From Tetrastigma voinierianum (taxonomy: Eukaryota > Streptophyta > Magnoliopsida > Vitales > Vitaceae), in contig JAEQBH010001375.1 in NCBI GenBank assembly GCA_016808115.1, positions 1 to 64,000 of the forward strand: 64,000 nt of DNA, given 5' to 3'. A model generated the notes under the pieces. The model was not told where the DNA came from. It saw only the letters and a list, made by a program, of their open reading frames with translations, and searched no databases. A program made the position numbers and the translations under genes. Shown one piece after another: positions 45,695 through 58,195 of the stretch. Within the stretch, counting starts at the first letter, position 1; the number at the start of each line of letters is the position of its first letter.

Positions 45695-46090
45695 TTGCGA
45701 TGGATTTTTAGCGACCAGTTATATCCGTTAGAAATTGGCAGCGGAAACCAGCAGCGACGATTTACCGGCGGGATATTCCGTCGCCAAAATGGCGGGAAGT
45801 TGGCGGGAGCTATTGAATGACCGGATTATCGGATTCATCGTTATAATGCAACCAGTTCTGAAGCGGATAATATTTAAATCGGCAAATTAAGGCGGAAAGT
45901 TGGCTGACTATTAGTTAGCGACGGATTATCAGTTCCGTCGTTATATTAGTGACGGATTATCAGTTCCGTCGTTATATTAGCGACGGATTATCAGTTCCGT
46001 CGTTATATTAGCGACGGATTATCAGTTCCGTCGCTATAGAACTTTCAGTATTTTAGCTAAAAATGAATCCGTCGCTAAATTTAGCAAATG
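45695..46090. repeat. CACTA left subterminal repeats, including a 4 x 31-bp hairpin array
   Basis: TTTTTAGCGACC, GCGGAAA and CGTCGCTAAA motifs begin 20 bp inside the terminus. At 45,917-46,040 a 31-bp unit occurs four times in tandem; each holds GACGGA, eight bases, then TCCGTC, an inverted repeat able to form a hairpin. In this superfamily the subterminal repeats bind the transposon-encoded TNPA-type protein. Confidence 0.9.
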
Positions 46091-47086
46091 TTTAGCTATT
46101 TATATTTTTATGAATATTGCTTTGATTCAAGAATAGCATGATAAAATGTTCAGATAATTAATATTTTTAAACTATTTTAGTTTATATATTAATATTATTT
46201 TTCTCATATGGTTATAATTATTTTTCCTTACAATTAATGAAACTTTAATAAAAAAGAATTTAAAAATATTATTTATTGAATTAATCATTTTAAAATTTGG
46301 TTGCTAACTTTGTAATTATTTACAACGGGAAGCAAATTTATCTTAGCTTTTGTGTAATGTATTATAATAGTTGGTAGTTATTTTTTTGTGAAACAATTAT
46401 TTATAAAATAATAATTATATAATATAATAATATGAAAATAATAACAATAAAACATATATAAAATAAATGAAAAGTATTACTAAAAAAATAAAATCTTTAT
46501 TACAAAATGTAAAATTTTTCTATAGACCATATTATTTCTATTTACAAAATATAAATAGAAATAATTATACAACTGTCACCATAGACCATGTTATATTTTT
46601 AATATAACTTTGGTATCATTTCTTTTACCAAAACAGTATACATTTATTTTAGAGACGCACAACTTCGTCGTTTTGAGCTTTCACCCCAAGTCACTTTATT
46701 TTTATTTTTTGCAAAATCCCTAAAGTCACTTTAACCTAAACCTAAAACCTTATTCTCTTGATTTGTTTTTAGGCAGGTAGCCTAAATTCCCCAAGCGGAT
46801 TTCAATCGATGTAATTGCGCCCATCTTTACCGCCCATCATCGCCCCCACACCCATAGCTATCCATCAGTCATCTTCAGTCACACATGCGTCAGACTGCAG
46901 ATCATTTTCTTGTTTTTGCTCAAAAAAGTCTCGTGTTTTAGCACCAAAACTCTGCTAACGAGGAGCTCGCCGCGCAATTTGGGTTATTCTGGAATCGTGG
47001 ATGTCGACTCGACACGGTTGATGATTTTATTTTGTTAGTATGTTGTTCTTCTTCTTTTGATACAATCTCCAGTTTTGATGTTTGTA
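46091..47086 (+). promoter_or_regulatory. CACTA 5' non-coding region, probable promoter and leader
   Basis: A very A/T-rich segment (46,090-46,640) is followed by C-rich sequence (46,740-47,030) without an open frame. By position it would hold the promoter and untranslated first exon of the transposase transcript; no single element can be assigned. Confidence 0.4.
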
Positions 47087-50000
47087 TTTGTAAGACTAGA
47101 AATTCAATTTATGGAGACAAAGGGCAAAATCGTAATTTTGATTACAAATGGTAATTAAGTTAAAAAATCAGTAATTAATTCTCTAGATCTTGGATGATGA
47201 AAGCGGATTGCACCGTTGGAATAGATCTCGTGAAATCTAGTTAGCACGTAAAATTATTAATTTTAAGAACGGTTAGGTCGACCGCGTTTTTCGAGGCATC
47301 GCATTTCGGGGGCCGTAAAACTAATTTCGATGCGACGAAAGTCACATATAACACGTACTCATGTGCCATAAAGTGGTATGAGTAGAGAAATGATGAAAAT
47401 GGGCCGGCCCGAGGTAGTCTTAGAGATATCAAATCACGGTAAAGAAGACGTAATGGTCATTTAGAGATTTGATTAAGTCACAAGAGGACGAAATAGGGAA
47501 TAGTCTTCTTCTCCCTCATGAAGTCAAATGAAACTTGATGAGAGGCTTTTCATTTTTTGGGAGATCTTGATGGCGCCATTTCTTTGAGAGCTTTTAGAGA
47601 GGTGCCTTCTCTCTAGGAATCTGGGCAGTCGGACCGTTAGTTTCGGCGAGACAGAAGGGGAAAAGCGTTCTCACCTTGGTCTGAGCTGCGCGTGGACCCC
47701 GGATTTGTGAGTTTTAACAAACTCCAAGAGGTAGGATTTTCTCCCTACTTGGGTTTTTACTCCCATTTAAGTGTTTTACTAATGTTTCGGTTGAATGAGG
47801 TCGTGAGGGGCCGTTGGATCGGTCCCAAAACATGGGACAGGTATTGGAAATTTTTTAGAAACTTGGAATGCAGTTTACATTGCAGTCCCACGTAGGGGCT
47901 GTTTGGGTTGAGATTGTGTTGATTTATGTATAAATTTGTGCTTTGGTATGTATAGGGCCGGAAATGGCCGAGAAATCCGGGTTCACTAGATTGAGCCTTG
48001 GAGTGTTTCATGTTTTAGAATAGTAAACGAGGTTTCACTATTCCCACGGAATAGTCATTCTAAAAATATATATTTTTGTGAAAATACGTGTTGGTCGAGT
48101 GATTTTAAATTAAATTACTTGTGTATGATCATTAGCCCCGAGTGAGTACAATTTTGATGTGTGAATTAATTAATTTGTAGCATGATTGTATGTGAATTAG
48201 TTTGTTTTAAATATATGCATGTTTATATATTTACATATGAGATTAGGCGTAGTGGGATTGGCACACATGCATTCCATATGCCTTGGAACATCCCTAGGAC
48301 TTTTTAGGAGTTAGTGCATGAGGACAGAGTCACAGGAAAAATGGTTCGGAGGGTAGTCTAAAATTTATTAAGTGATCGGAGGAGTGAGTCAAACTTAAAA
48401 ATATCAATCATCGGAGCGGCCCAATTGATATTCATCGGGTGAATCCCACAAACAATTTATATATCAATCGTCGGAGCGACTGATTGATATATATACATCG
48501 GAAGGTTGTCCGCTGTAAAACTAATATTCTCATCGAGGCTTAGGCGAGTGTGAGAGAATCGATGGACTCGGGATACGAGTTGGTCATGTAGACATTCAAA
48601 GTAGGATCATGCATTTGCTTGAATGTGTGTTTAATTTGGAACATTGCCTTGCACTTAGGTGGTGAATGTTAGCCCGCAGGGCGATTCTCCTCGCGAGCTT
48701 TAGCTCACCTGGTCGTGGGATCCCCTTTTTATAGATGGGGCGGGTGTGCGAGGGAGGCGGCTCGTCCTGGGGTGGCCCAGAAGAAAGCCGAATGTGGCTT
48801 TGTTGATGTTTACATGTATTAGAACTTCTTAAGTTTAATATATATGTATTGTATAAAGTAGTTTATTAACTCTTGAAACTATTGGATATATTTTGTATAT
48901 GCATATTAGTCTTTATTATGGGCTAGTATTGGTGATATATTGCATATATTAGGCATTTTAGACGGAGTTTATCACGAGTCTTGTATTTGGGTAGAGCTCC
49001 ACATTACCGAGGGGGCTACGCGATTTTCACTGAAGTGGCGTCGGTCAACCCGGCCTCCACTTGTATTCATGAGTTGTGGGTAGTCAAGGACCTGGATTTT
49101 GGGCGTACGGCAGTATCGAGCCTGGGTATCGTCTACCTGGGGCTTGAGGGGGGATTTGGGCTTAGGCCATAGTCTTGGAGTGTAAGGACATCACCACTAG
49201 GTGTGGTTCGATGTCGAGTTTAAGTATGAGATTATCTAGGAAATCATGGGACAAAACTGGGATACTATGCACGTGTTTGGTGTTTTTGTGTGATTTGATG
49301 AAATGTTGTATGAATGTTTAATATAGATAGTATGTGTACCATGTTATGAGTTGTGAAACTTTGTGTGCTTAGTGGTGCTTTTATAGGAAAACTAATATTG
49401 GGAGTTTCTGAGTGAGTAAAGCGGAAGAATAAAATAAAGAAATAGGGTGCAGAAATTTATTTGGTTTATTAGTAATGAAATGAAAGCGTAATAAATTTTA
49501 CTTAGTTAGTGTTAGATCGAGGAAGTTTGAAAAATTTTAGGACAACATGGTCGAGAAAAAAAAATTAAAATAAAATAAATTTTATAAATTTATTTGGTCA
49601 TGAATAGAAGAAAATAATTTTCTAAGGTTTCGATGTAAGCTGAAGAAGATTGAATAAAATAATTTTTATAAATATATTGGAAGTTGTATGTATCACGATT
49701 GGGTTAGGCTCTTGCATCGAAGGATATGAAGAAAAAAAAAAATAAAAATTTTCTGAGGCGGCGGGCTGGAGGTTTGGTGTCGCGACATCCTTTTAGTGTC
49801 GCGCGACCTGTTTGAGGTAGGGCCCGAGTTTGGTTGGGCGTGGTCGCGACGAGAGTGGTGTCGCTGACACAGTGCGCTTTGGTTAGGAGGAAACGGCGTC
49901 GCCACATGAATTTGATGTGTCGCGACATGGGTGGAGTGGTGGCGGGCGATGTCGCGTTTATCATTGCGGTCGCGACATAGGTGGCAGTGGTTAGGCTAGG

Positions 50001-50458
50001 TGGGATGTCGCGACATGGGCAGCGGTGTGGGCAGAGAAGCGGTGTCGCGACCCCGCCTGGAGGTCGCGACTTGGATTGTCCTGAGTGGTGTCGCGACACC
50101 AATTTGATGTCGCGACATGGGGCTACAGCTTCGAGTGGGTGACACGGAGCGATGTAGGCACGGCACGGGAGTAAGTTTGCTGGGCGTGTCGCGCAAGTGC
50201 GCCCGACTTGTCTCTGCTGCTGACTTCTTATTTGTTCAGCAGCGTCGCAGCGGCAAAGCTTCTTTATCTTGTATGGCATACGACATGGGCCTTCATGGCC
50301 AGCCTTGATGTGCGCGCGACTGGGTTATGGAGTGTGCGCCTTTATTACCTAACCCGATTTTGTGTGATCTGCTTTATTTAGGTCCTTTGTTTGGACCTTT
50401 ATTCATGAACCTTTGTTCATGACTTTGTTCATAGGGTAAAAAAAAAAAAAAGAGTACA
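47087..50458 (+). mobile_element. LTR-like insertion D inside the CACTA transposon
   Basis: It has the layout of LTR C in the same orientation: start TGTAAGACTAG, a WGGATTTGTGAGTTTTAAC-like block, TCGGAG-type repeats (48,340-48,510), the block GTTAGCCCGCAGGGCGATTC..TAGCTCACC (48,668-48,712; compare 42,840-42,885), and a poly-A tract (50,438-50,451) near the end. No gag or pol is present. From 49,775 to 50,120 it carries a dense motif-I cluster. It separates the CACTA leader from the transposase. Boundaries are approximate; no target duplication was found. Confidence 0.55.
49775..50120. repeat. Dense motif-I (TGTCGCGACA) cluster in insertion D
   Basis: Within 345 bp there are five perfect TGTCGCGACA palindromes (49,778, 49,918, 50,006, 50,089 and 50,108) and several GGTCGCGAC variants, in GC-rich sequence. 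The sites are less mutated than in the 23.4-24.9 kb cluster. A 191-codon minus-strand open frame (49,704-50,279) is a side effect of the repeats. Confidence 0.92.
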
Positions 50459-50679
50459 AAAATTTTAAAATTTTTCTTGAGGGTGATTTAGTATATGAAA
50501 TATTCATATTGCATTTACTATAAATGCATTGACGTAGTGTGTGAATTTTTTTTTTCGGTGTGTGAATAGTTAAAGCATTGATTTTCTTTTTTTGGGTATG
50601 GATTGATTCAATCTGCCCATATTTTGATTTTCTTTTAAATTATGAATTTGCCATATTTAGAAAAATAGAGACCCGAATC
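50459..50679 (+). other. Short A/T-rich stretch before the transposase
   Basis: No open frame or motif is seen; it probably is CACTA leader or intron sequence between insertion D and the first transposase block. Confidence 0.4.
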
Positions 50680-52500
50680 GGCAGTGGTTGATTATCGGAT
50701 GAAAGATGGTGCTTTGTAACTATGGAGTTCGAATTGGCGTGAGGATTCATTAATTTTCTTGAGTCACCCGGGAGTGGTAGATAGGAGTAGGATTCGGTGT
50801 CCGTCTACGATCATCGTAAGTGTCGAGAATCGAAATTTTCAAGAGAGGCGGATGCGCGAGTTATCATCTAGCAAAGTATGGATTTGTCGTGACTGGCCTT
50901 GGTGAGCCTATCGAGGAGATCTTGGGGAACTCGATGTCAATTTCAATGAAGTCATAGAGACGTAAGTTTGTCAATCCTCAACCTCTGATGCTTTTGATAC
51001 AGTGCTAATTGATCTTTGTCGCCCTTCCTTTAATCTAATGACATTAGAAGGACGGCCGGAGCCGCCATTTTGCAAAAAATTATTTGAAATCTTTGACGGC
51101 CGTCGGGAGATCTGGCCTGGCAATAGATATCATTCAAAGTTATCTGCTGTTGCGAGATTGTTGAACATTAAATCTGAACACCATTTATCTGAACGTGCTT
51201 ATGATGATATTTGTCAATTGATGTCCGAGTTACTACCATCGGACAATGTGATGATTGATAGCTTCTACAACACCAAAAAATTAGTTCAGGGTTTGGGTCT
51301 ACCCGTTGAAAAGATTCATTGTTGCATTAATGGTTGCATGATATACTGGGGTGAAGATAGTGAACTTGCAGGGTTACGTTTGTCACCATCCGTTTGGGAG
51401 ACGATACGTGGATCTCGTAAGCGAAACCATCTTCTGCCGCACCCTTGGCTCTCGATTCACGAAGTTGTTTTGCATCTAATGCCCACGACCCGAAGATATG
51501 GTGGCATGCTGAGCATGAGTCTGAAGATGGTGGTATCTTTGAAGCTTGCGACATTTCAATCAAACTCATCCTGATTTTGCAGCGAAAGTCGAAATGTTCA
51601 GCTAAGATCTTTCCGATGGCTTTAATCCATTTGGTCAATCGGACAACAATATTCTTCATGGCGGTTATATTGGCGCCATACAATTTGCCCCCATGGATGT
51701 GCGAAAGATGAATATATGTTTTTATCTATAATTGTGCGGGGCGAAAGAAGAATCCAAAGGGAAAGGGTGGATGTTTTTCTTTACAACCTTTAATTGCGAG
51801 AGTTGAAAACATTGTGGGAGGGTGGAGTGTATGTACATATGACATTTTGAGGAAGCAGAATTTTCAAATGAAGAAGCTGTCTAATGTAGACAATTAGTGA
51901 TTTTCCGCATACTCAATGTTGTCGGGATGGCTACTGCAGGAAGCTTGCTTGTCCTCATTGCATGGAAGATTCAGATGCATTTACATTGAGTAAAGGGGGC
52001 AAGACATCGTGGTTTGACAATCATCGTAAGTTCTTACCAAGACATCATCAATTTCGAAGGAATAAAAATTCTTTCTTGAAGGGTAAAACAGTGAGAAAAG
52101 TTGCACCACATGTCCGATCAGGGGAGGAAATATTAGAGCAAATTGAGCAATTAGGGTTGAAGAAAGTGTCAGAAACTGATGTTGAGTCCACTAATGCTCG
52201 TATTTTCAAGAGTTGCGAATGTGTGGATGGAAGAAAGAAGCATCTTTTGGGATTTACCTTATTGGAGCACAAACCTCATTCGAGCATAATCTAGATGTCA
52301 CGCATATTGAAAAAAAATGTCTTTGATAATGTCTTAATCTTGTATGAATGTTGAAGGAAAAAAAAGACAATGCAAAGTCTAGAGTGACTTAAAAGAGTTT
52401 GTCATTGAGTAGAGTTGCACCAAAATGAAAGACACGAGCAAATATCAAAGCTACTTATACTTTGGATAAGTCGAGGAAAAAATTTTGTGAATGGTTGAAA
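50680..52500 (+). pseudogene. CACTA transposase, TNP2 type (Transposase-associated + Transposase_21 domains)
   Basis: The start (50,690-50,900) reads in broken frames as the transposase-associated zinc domain (RWCF, GFINFLES, RIRCPS). The open frame 51,002-51,574 then gives PPFCKKLFEIFDGRREIWPG, YHSKLSAVARLLNIKSEH, LSERAYDDICQLMSELLP and FYNTKKLVQGLGL, the N-terminal part of Transposase_21. The core follows in other frames: APYNLPPWMC near 51,690, YGMLSGW-like text near 51,915, then the open frame 51,962-52,294 with MEDSDAFTLSKGGKTSWFD, HRKFLPRHHQFRRNKNSF and SGEEILEQIE. The family protein (~750-1,000 residues) cuts and joins the element ends in the nucleus. Several frameshifts and stops inactivate this copy. 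Confidence 0.88.
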
Positions 52501-53260
52501 GAACTTCGATTTCCTAACGGGTATGCCTCGAACATGGCAAGATGTGTTGTGATATGAATAAGCTCAAATTATTTGGCATGAAAAGCCATATTGCCGTAAT
52601 ATGTTTATGCAGAGCTAATTCCGTAGCATTTCGTGAACTATTGCGGGAAGATGTGTGGTCATCTTGTGGTACGATGCTTTTTAAGATCTTACATCTGATA
52701 ATAACAGAGGAAGACATGGCGACGAAGATGAAATTCTGTTATTATGCATGGCTTAATATTACCTCCAAGTTTTTTGATTGTATAGACATCTCCCCATCCA
52801 TTTGTATCGTATGAAGCAAGGATAGCGGAGTCTTATTCAATACCGATGGATGTACTTTGAAGGATTCCTTTTAAAAAATAAATCATATGAATTTGATATG
52901 TCAATCCAATTTAAAATGACTACTTATTTTATGTAGCTTGACAAAGATTATCTTTAGGTACCTTCGAAGGTTGAAAAATAATGTGCGCAATAAAGCAAAA
53001 GTTGAAGGTTCTATATGCAATGCATATTATTTGGTGAGGGGAACATCTTCATTTGTGCTCATTATTTTGAGCCATATCGATACAAGACATCGAAGAGTGC
53101 CACGAAATCTAATTGTCGTTGATAGAGATGAAACTCAAGAACATGAGGGGATGCTTTCCATTTTTAAGCATGGGGGTAGAGCATTTGGCAAGGAAAAATT
53201 TCGATATCTTACTCCGGATGAATATCATGCAAACTCATACGTATATTATTAGTTAATGAA
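52501..53260 (+). pseudogene. CACTA transposase, DUF4218-type region
   Basis: This continues the TNP2 protein. Near 52,505-52,600 come RVCLEHGKMCCDMNKLKLF and GMKSH, where the family has YASNLARCVDMNEGKLFGMKSHDCHV. In the frame 52,542-52,814 follow CRANSVAFRELLREDVW and a helical stretch. After an A/T-rich interval with an intron-like end (ATGTAG at 52,932-52,937) the frame 52,938-53,252 gives RRLKNNVRNKAKVEGSICNAY, RHRRVPRNL and GMLSIFKHGGRAFGKEKFR, then LTPDEYHANSYVYY. These are the landmarks of the DUF4218 domain, always downstream of Transposase_21 in plant CACTA proteins. The reading frame is nearly intact here. Confidence 0.88.
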
Positions 53261-53486
53261 GTAAAGCCACATATTGAGTAATTATCTGAATTTCTTAAAA
53301 GTGTGAAAACTAATTTATATATGCAAAAATGTTTTATGTAATTTAACAAACTAATGGTCATTTATATAGACTATTTGTGGCTAGATTAAGAGAACATCGA
53401 CCATATGTTGAAGAAATGGATTGATCTTAAACTTGATAAAGACTTTGCGTCTTGGTTTTGAGAGCACATGTGAGTAACTAAAATTC

Positions 53487-53532
<46 letters not shown>

Positions 53533-54050
53533 TCACCATATATATATATATACTCTCTTTATATATATTGTTGGATTTAGTTCTCATAATTCTTATAACT
53601 TTCAATTTTCCTATAGGCTCATGACAGATTTCGAATATCTCCGATGGTCATAAAGGACCTTGCAAAGGACCTTTACAGAGAGTGTTAAAGCGTTTCCTGG
53701 ATATTGAATGGATATAAGTTTCACACTTTTGGGACATGGATCAAAATAAAGCAACCATGAATAGTGGAGTGTGCGCAAAGAGGTTCTAATTTTGGTGCGG
53801 GTGGACTTTGTGGTCAACTAATGGAGGTTTTAGGTTGGAATACCACTGCATTACCGAAGAGAGTCATATTATTCAATTGTCAGTGGTTTTGATCCGACAC
53901 AAGCATAGAGTACAAGAAGTCACCACAGTGCTTGTTGATGTGAACCACACGAGAAGATTCAATAGATATGAACCATTTATTCTCGTAGACGAAGCAATGC
54001 AGGTCTATTATGCATCTTATCCAAGCCTGAGGAAAAACATGTAATTGGTG
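53261..54050 (+). pseudogene. CACTA transposase, DUF4216-type C-terminal region
   Basis: After an intron-like gap with a (TA) microsatellite (53,490-53,552), the + strand gives decayed text and then the frame 53,808-54,044: GGFRLEYHCI, HKHRVQEVTTVLVDVNHTRRFNRYEPFILVDEAMQVYYAS, which matches the DUF4216 pattern with EPFILASQAQQVFY. This is the usual last module of the TNP2-type protein. A stop near 54,044 could be natural. Confidence 0.75.
53490..53552. repeat. (AT) microsatellite in CACTA intron-like region
   Basis: A dinucleotide run at 53,490-53,531 is followed after ACTCACC by a shorter one at 53,538-53,552. Confidence 0.95.
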
Positions 54051-54589
54051 GGCTGTTGCAAGATATAAAAGCTAAGGGGTCGTGGAAGTAGCCGAGACAT
54101 GAAAATTTTGCTATCAAATGCGAGGAGCATTTCAAGAGAGGATGTCATCGAAAACCATTATATTGATATTACATTGAGACAAGAACCTCGATCATTAGTT
54201 GATCCGCAGTTGTCCTTTTTATAGACATTGATGATATAGAACTTGAAGAAAATGAGGAGGTGGAACTAGAAATAGAGTCGGATATGAAGAATATGAAGAA
54301 TTAGATGATGATGATAATAATGATAATATATTAAGATTGATGCCTTTATATTATTTATGATCATATGAATATATTTATAATATTGTTTTCAATTACTAAT
54401 ACATTTTTTTCTTGCATATGTATGTACTTTATAGTAGTCATTTTCGTATAAATGTGTTGTTTGTAATTATGTTCATTGAGGTATGAGGTGGCCGTTATTG
54501 GTGAGCTAATTACGGTCGAGCCCAGTAAGACTATGCGCACCGGCCGTCTGCGCCAGAAACTCACCAGCCAGCTATAGGTTCGACACCTA

Positions 54590-57480
54590 CCTTCAGTATG
54601 GAGCTATCACCACCTTCCCCTGAGACTGATGCGAGTCTTCTACGCCTCGGCCTGGCCGGATCATCAACCATGTGGTACCACACAGGAGAAAGAATATAGA
54701 AGCTTGAGTTGATAGGGAGACCACGTATGCTTAAAATGTTTATTAAGCGACTTGTGTTTTGGTTGCTTGCTTTACAAGATAATTTATTTTCATATGGTTA
54801 ACATTCAATATTCTTTTTGTAATTTTTGGAATAGATTTCTTCCAAGTGCTTCAACGGACATTACTAAGATTTTCAAAGCATAGACTAGAAAGGAGGGTGC
54901 AACATGGAGGTTGGTGCACATGACACCTAAGGAGTTCTATTGGGACGAATTTAAGGTATTTCATATATGCTTGTTCTCTTGTTATAAACTATAACTATTA
55001 TAATGGGTAGCATTTTGAATCCATCAACTACATTGTTTGAGATAGTATAAGACAAATTTTGTGTAGTGCATATACATCCTAAATCTAGATGATGACTAGG
55101 AACTTTAAAAAAAAAAATTCCTATTGATCTAAATTATCTTTTCTTTTCTTAGTAGGAGTTTTGGAGACTGAATTTGTAGACGACAGGTCGTATATATCAT
55201 TTCTTCTTTTTCTTTTTCGTAGTAGTCTTTTTCTCTCTTGTATAGTAGAACTTCCATCTTTCACCTTATTTATTTCTTTGATTCGTTTTTGTTGCTCGAA
55301 ACTTGTTGCTTTCGAAAAGATTTGGTTTGTGATTTCAGCCATGGCAAAAGGTTTTCTGTAAAAAAAAGAAAAGAAAAAAAGAAAAAAAAAAGATCGAGGT
55401 ATGGTTCAGGTTGGGAGGTGACCCGGGAATGCATGGAGGAAAAGCTAGTTGTTAGTAATGAATCTGAGTTTTTTGTTTGCGGATCGTTTGGTGATTTCCT
55501 CTTTGTTTTATTTGTTTGTCTACCTAGAAAATCGACCATATTATTACATCGGGTTATGGAAGGGAAAAGCAGAATGTGAGCAGTTGTGATGAGATCTTGA
55601 AGTATACCATCAGGATGGATGTGGATGTGGATGTTTTTAGATTCATATAGAGCTGATGGGAATGGCTAGGAGGAATTGTCAGATTTAAGGTCTCCTTAGG
55701 GTCAGTGGAGGATTTAATGATTTACTCGGTTATTAACTTCAGGATCCTATGAGATAAATATAGGTTTTTTTTACTTAGATACGCTTGCATGTAGAACTTT
55801 AAATTAATTCTAATTTAATTTACATCTAGTCAAATTTGATGGCTAATATGGAAGCTACGAATATAAAAAATTGTATTCAAATTATAAAAGAATTCAACTA
55901 ATACCAATCTAGGTATTACTAAATCAAACTACTTGATTATTTTAAATTTAGGATAAGTGTTACTCTAAAATTGATCTTGATGATTAAGTAGTATTTTTAA
56001 AAGAAAATAAATTATATAATTATATCAAAATTTAAATAATAAATTAGATTGAAGGTTATCGAGTAGCTTGTTTTTAAAATAGTTTTAAAAAATTACATTT
56101 TGAAGCTTGTTTTTTAGAGGAAAGAAAAATTGTTTAAGAACCTAAAAATGTTTTTATAAAATGGAGCAAAAGAGACACATATCTTGTCTGAAGTGTTGGG
56201 ATATTCATGTTGGGATATTGGCATATGAGTGGATGGCCTTACATCTCTACATTAGGCTTGAAGGGATAATGCATTGCTCTTCTTGTCTAGAGTGTTGCAG
56301 TATTCTGAAGGTATGTATTGTCTTCTTGCTTTTTTGTTTCATTAAGAATTTGCAGCATTCTGATGTGCAACTACTACTGTATGTGGTTTAAGATCATTCA
56401 AACTTGTTAATATTGTGTTATTTCAAAATCACATTTGTCTGACTACTCTTGTATGTAGTTATGCATTTTTATTTGTTGGGGGAAATATTTTTTTTTCTTC
56501 GGAAAGCATGTACAGGATGATTCAAATGATTAGCATTAGTCAGAGAGCGTTTATAGGGTGGCGGGAAGCGATATAGGATTGGTTGTACAGATCTTGAATC
56601 GAAGGAAAGAAGAACATACCCGAGAAGATGTATGGGAAGCTGACGGCAACATTGAGTACTCTGAATATAAAAGCGTGAACAAGCTGCTAAAAATCGCCGT
56701 ACAGAAAAGGGAGGACCTGGCACCGGTCTTTCCACACATACAGGTGGCTCTAGATCCACAATTCAACATTGTATTGCTTTGGTAAGAATTTTAAGAATAT
56801 TTTTTTAAATAACATTTCCTCATCATCTTATTCGAACTAATTAATTTGATAATTAATTTTTGTAGGAAAAGGAATTAGCTTAGCCATTTGAAGTGTTCAA
56901 GAAGATCTTTACAAAAAAAGATGAATTACTTTAGTTAATGACCAAAGTCTAAGGACATCAATATGAATTTCAATTTTTGCTTTATTAAAATAACTCAACA
57001 ATTATTCTTAAATAATTATTAATTTTATAATATGAATTAAATATAGGATCTTTATGGAAACCATGGTTGCCTGCGCTTCTCGGTCTGAGAGGATTCACGA
57101 GCTGTGGAGGTTAACATGAGCAGTTATATATCTACAAGCGGTTGGAGGTGAGAAAAAGAGCGAGTGTATGGCCTTGGCTCTCGAGTAAGTTTACCAGACT
57201 TTCGGCGAGTTTCTCTACCACTTGTATGATTTTACATTTGATGAACGTTTCTAGCGTGTAGAATGAAGTGTGGTTGGCGGAGGGTGAGAAGTAAAAGTTA
57301 AAGAACTTCAGCTCAAAATGAATGAATGTGAGATTGTATAAAGAGCAATTAGAATAGCAATTTCAGCAAAGATGGAGCAGTTTGAGCGTGTGTTACACTT
57401 GTACGATCTCAATCAGTGCCCGGCGTCGAATCCTGCAATCCATTTTTACCCCCATAACCATCTCTAGGTCGTGATCATGA
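54590..57480 (+). pseudogene. CACTA second ORF, TNPA-like (plant transposase PF03004-type)
   Basis: From about 54,598 an ATG starts MEL followed by PPSPETDASLLRLG, a low-complexity N-terminus. At 54,835-54,955 the + strand reads FLPSASTDITKIFKA--RKEGATWRLVHMTPKEFYWDEFK, the start of the plant transposase (Ptta/En/Spm) domain. After non-coding, probably intronic, A/T-rich sequence (54,960-56,550), the frame 56,558-56,785 holds RRKEEHTREDVWEADGNI, placed like the family's THTKKDGT region; 57,290-57,430 has a coiled-coil-like LQLKMNECE. The protein would bind the subterminal repeats. Exon limits are uncertain and several stops are present. Confidence 0.65.
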
Positions 57481-57724
57481 TCTTTAGATTATGAGTTAGT
57501 TTGTTTTTTAGACGATGATATGAACTAGTTATTGTGTTAAGAGTTTTTTTAATTGTTGCAACATAAATAATGTAAGTTATTTGTATTGCTTTTTTATTTT
57601 GACAATGTACTAAATTAATGTTTGTTTTCAATGAATGTGTGCTTTTTAATATTATGGTTTCTAGTATTAAAAAATTAAATATATTATGATAATTTGTAAA
57701 TTAATATAAATAAAGTTTAAATAA

Positions 57725-58195
57725 AAATGGTTTTTAGCGGCGGAACATTCCGTTCGCTCAAAATATTTCGAAAAGTGTGCGAGAAATGAACTAGCGCGGC
57801 CCGGATTACTGGAAACTTAAGTGCGCTATATTGAAACCGTTTAATTTTGTTCGCTAGAATTTAACGGCGATTTGAAAATGACGGCGCTATTTTAGCGACG
57901 GAAGATTAAAATCGTCGCTAAGTTGCAAGCGGAAAAATTTCAGTACCAATAGCTAAGTTGCTAAGTTGCTGACGGAAAATTCTCAATTAAATCCATGCAT
58001 GTTTAGCGACGGATTTCTACATTCGTGCTATTTGCCTTGAGAAAATTAGTCGCTAAATTTAGAGCGGATTAGAAAATTTAGTCGCTAGAGCCCAGCGAAG
58101 AAGCGTTTACCACCCTCTTGGAATTTTCGTCGCAAATCCGTGCTAAAGGATTTTTGCGACGGATTTTAATTGCAAGCGGTAAAATCGTTGCCTAA
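57725..58195. repeat. CACTA right subterminal repeats
   Basis: At least twelve copies of TTTAGCGACGG / TCGTCGCTAA-type motifs, in both orientations and with many single-base indels (for example GTTCGCT for GTCGCT and AAGCGG for GACGG), fill the last ~500 bp before the right terminus. They mirror the left subterminal region. Confidence 0.88.

Noticed and set aside
49704..50279. 191-codon open frame on the minus strand, rich in Arg, Cys, His and Ser
   Set aside because: It runs across the TGTCGCGACA cluster; repeated CRDIK/SRH-type words come from the palindrome in GC-rich sequence, not from a protein.
51327..51683. 118-codon minus-strand open frame
   Set aside because: It is antisense to the TNP2 transposase, whose + strand frames match a known family.
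55121..55579. Lys/Arg-rich and Phe/Leu-rich open frames on opposite strands
   Set aside because: Purine-rich low-complexity sequence inside the CACTA second gene; no motif, mutually overlapping.
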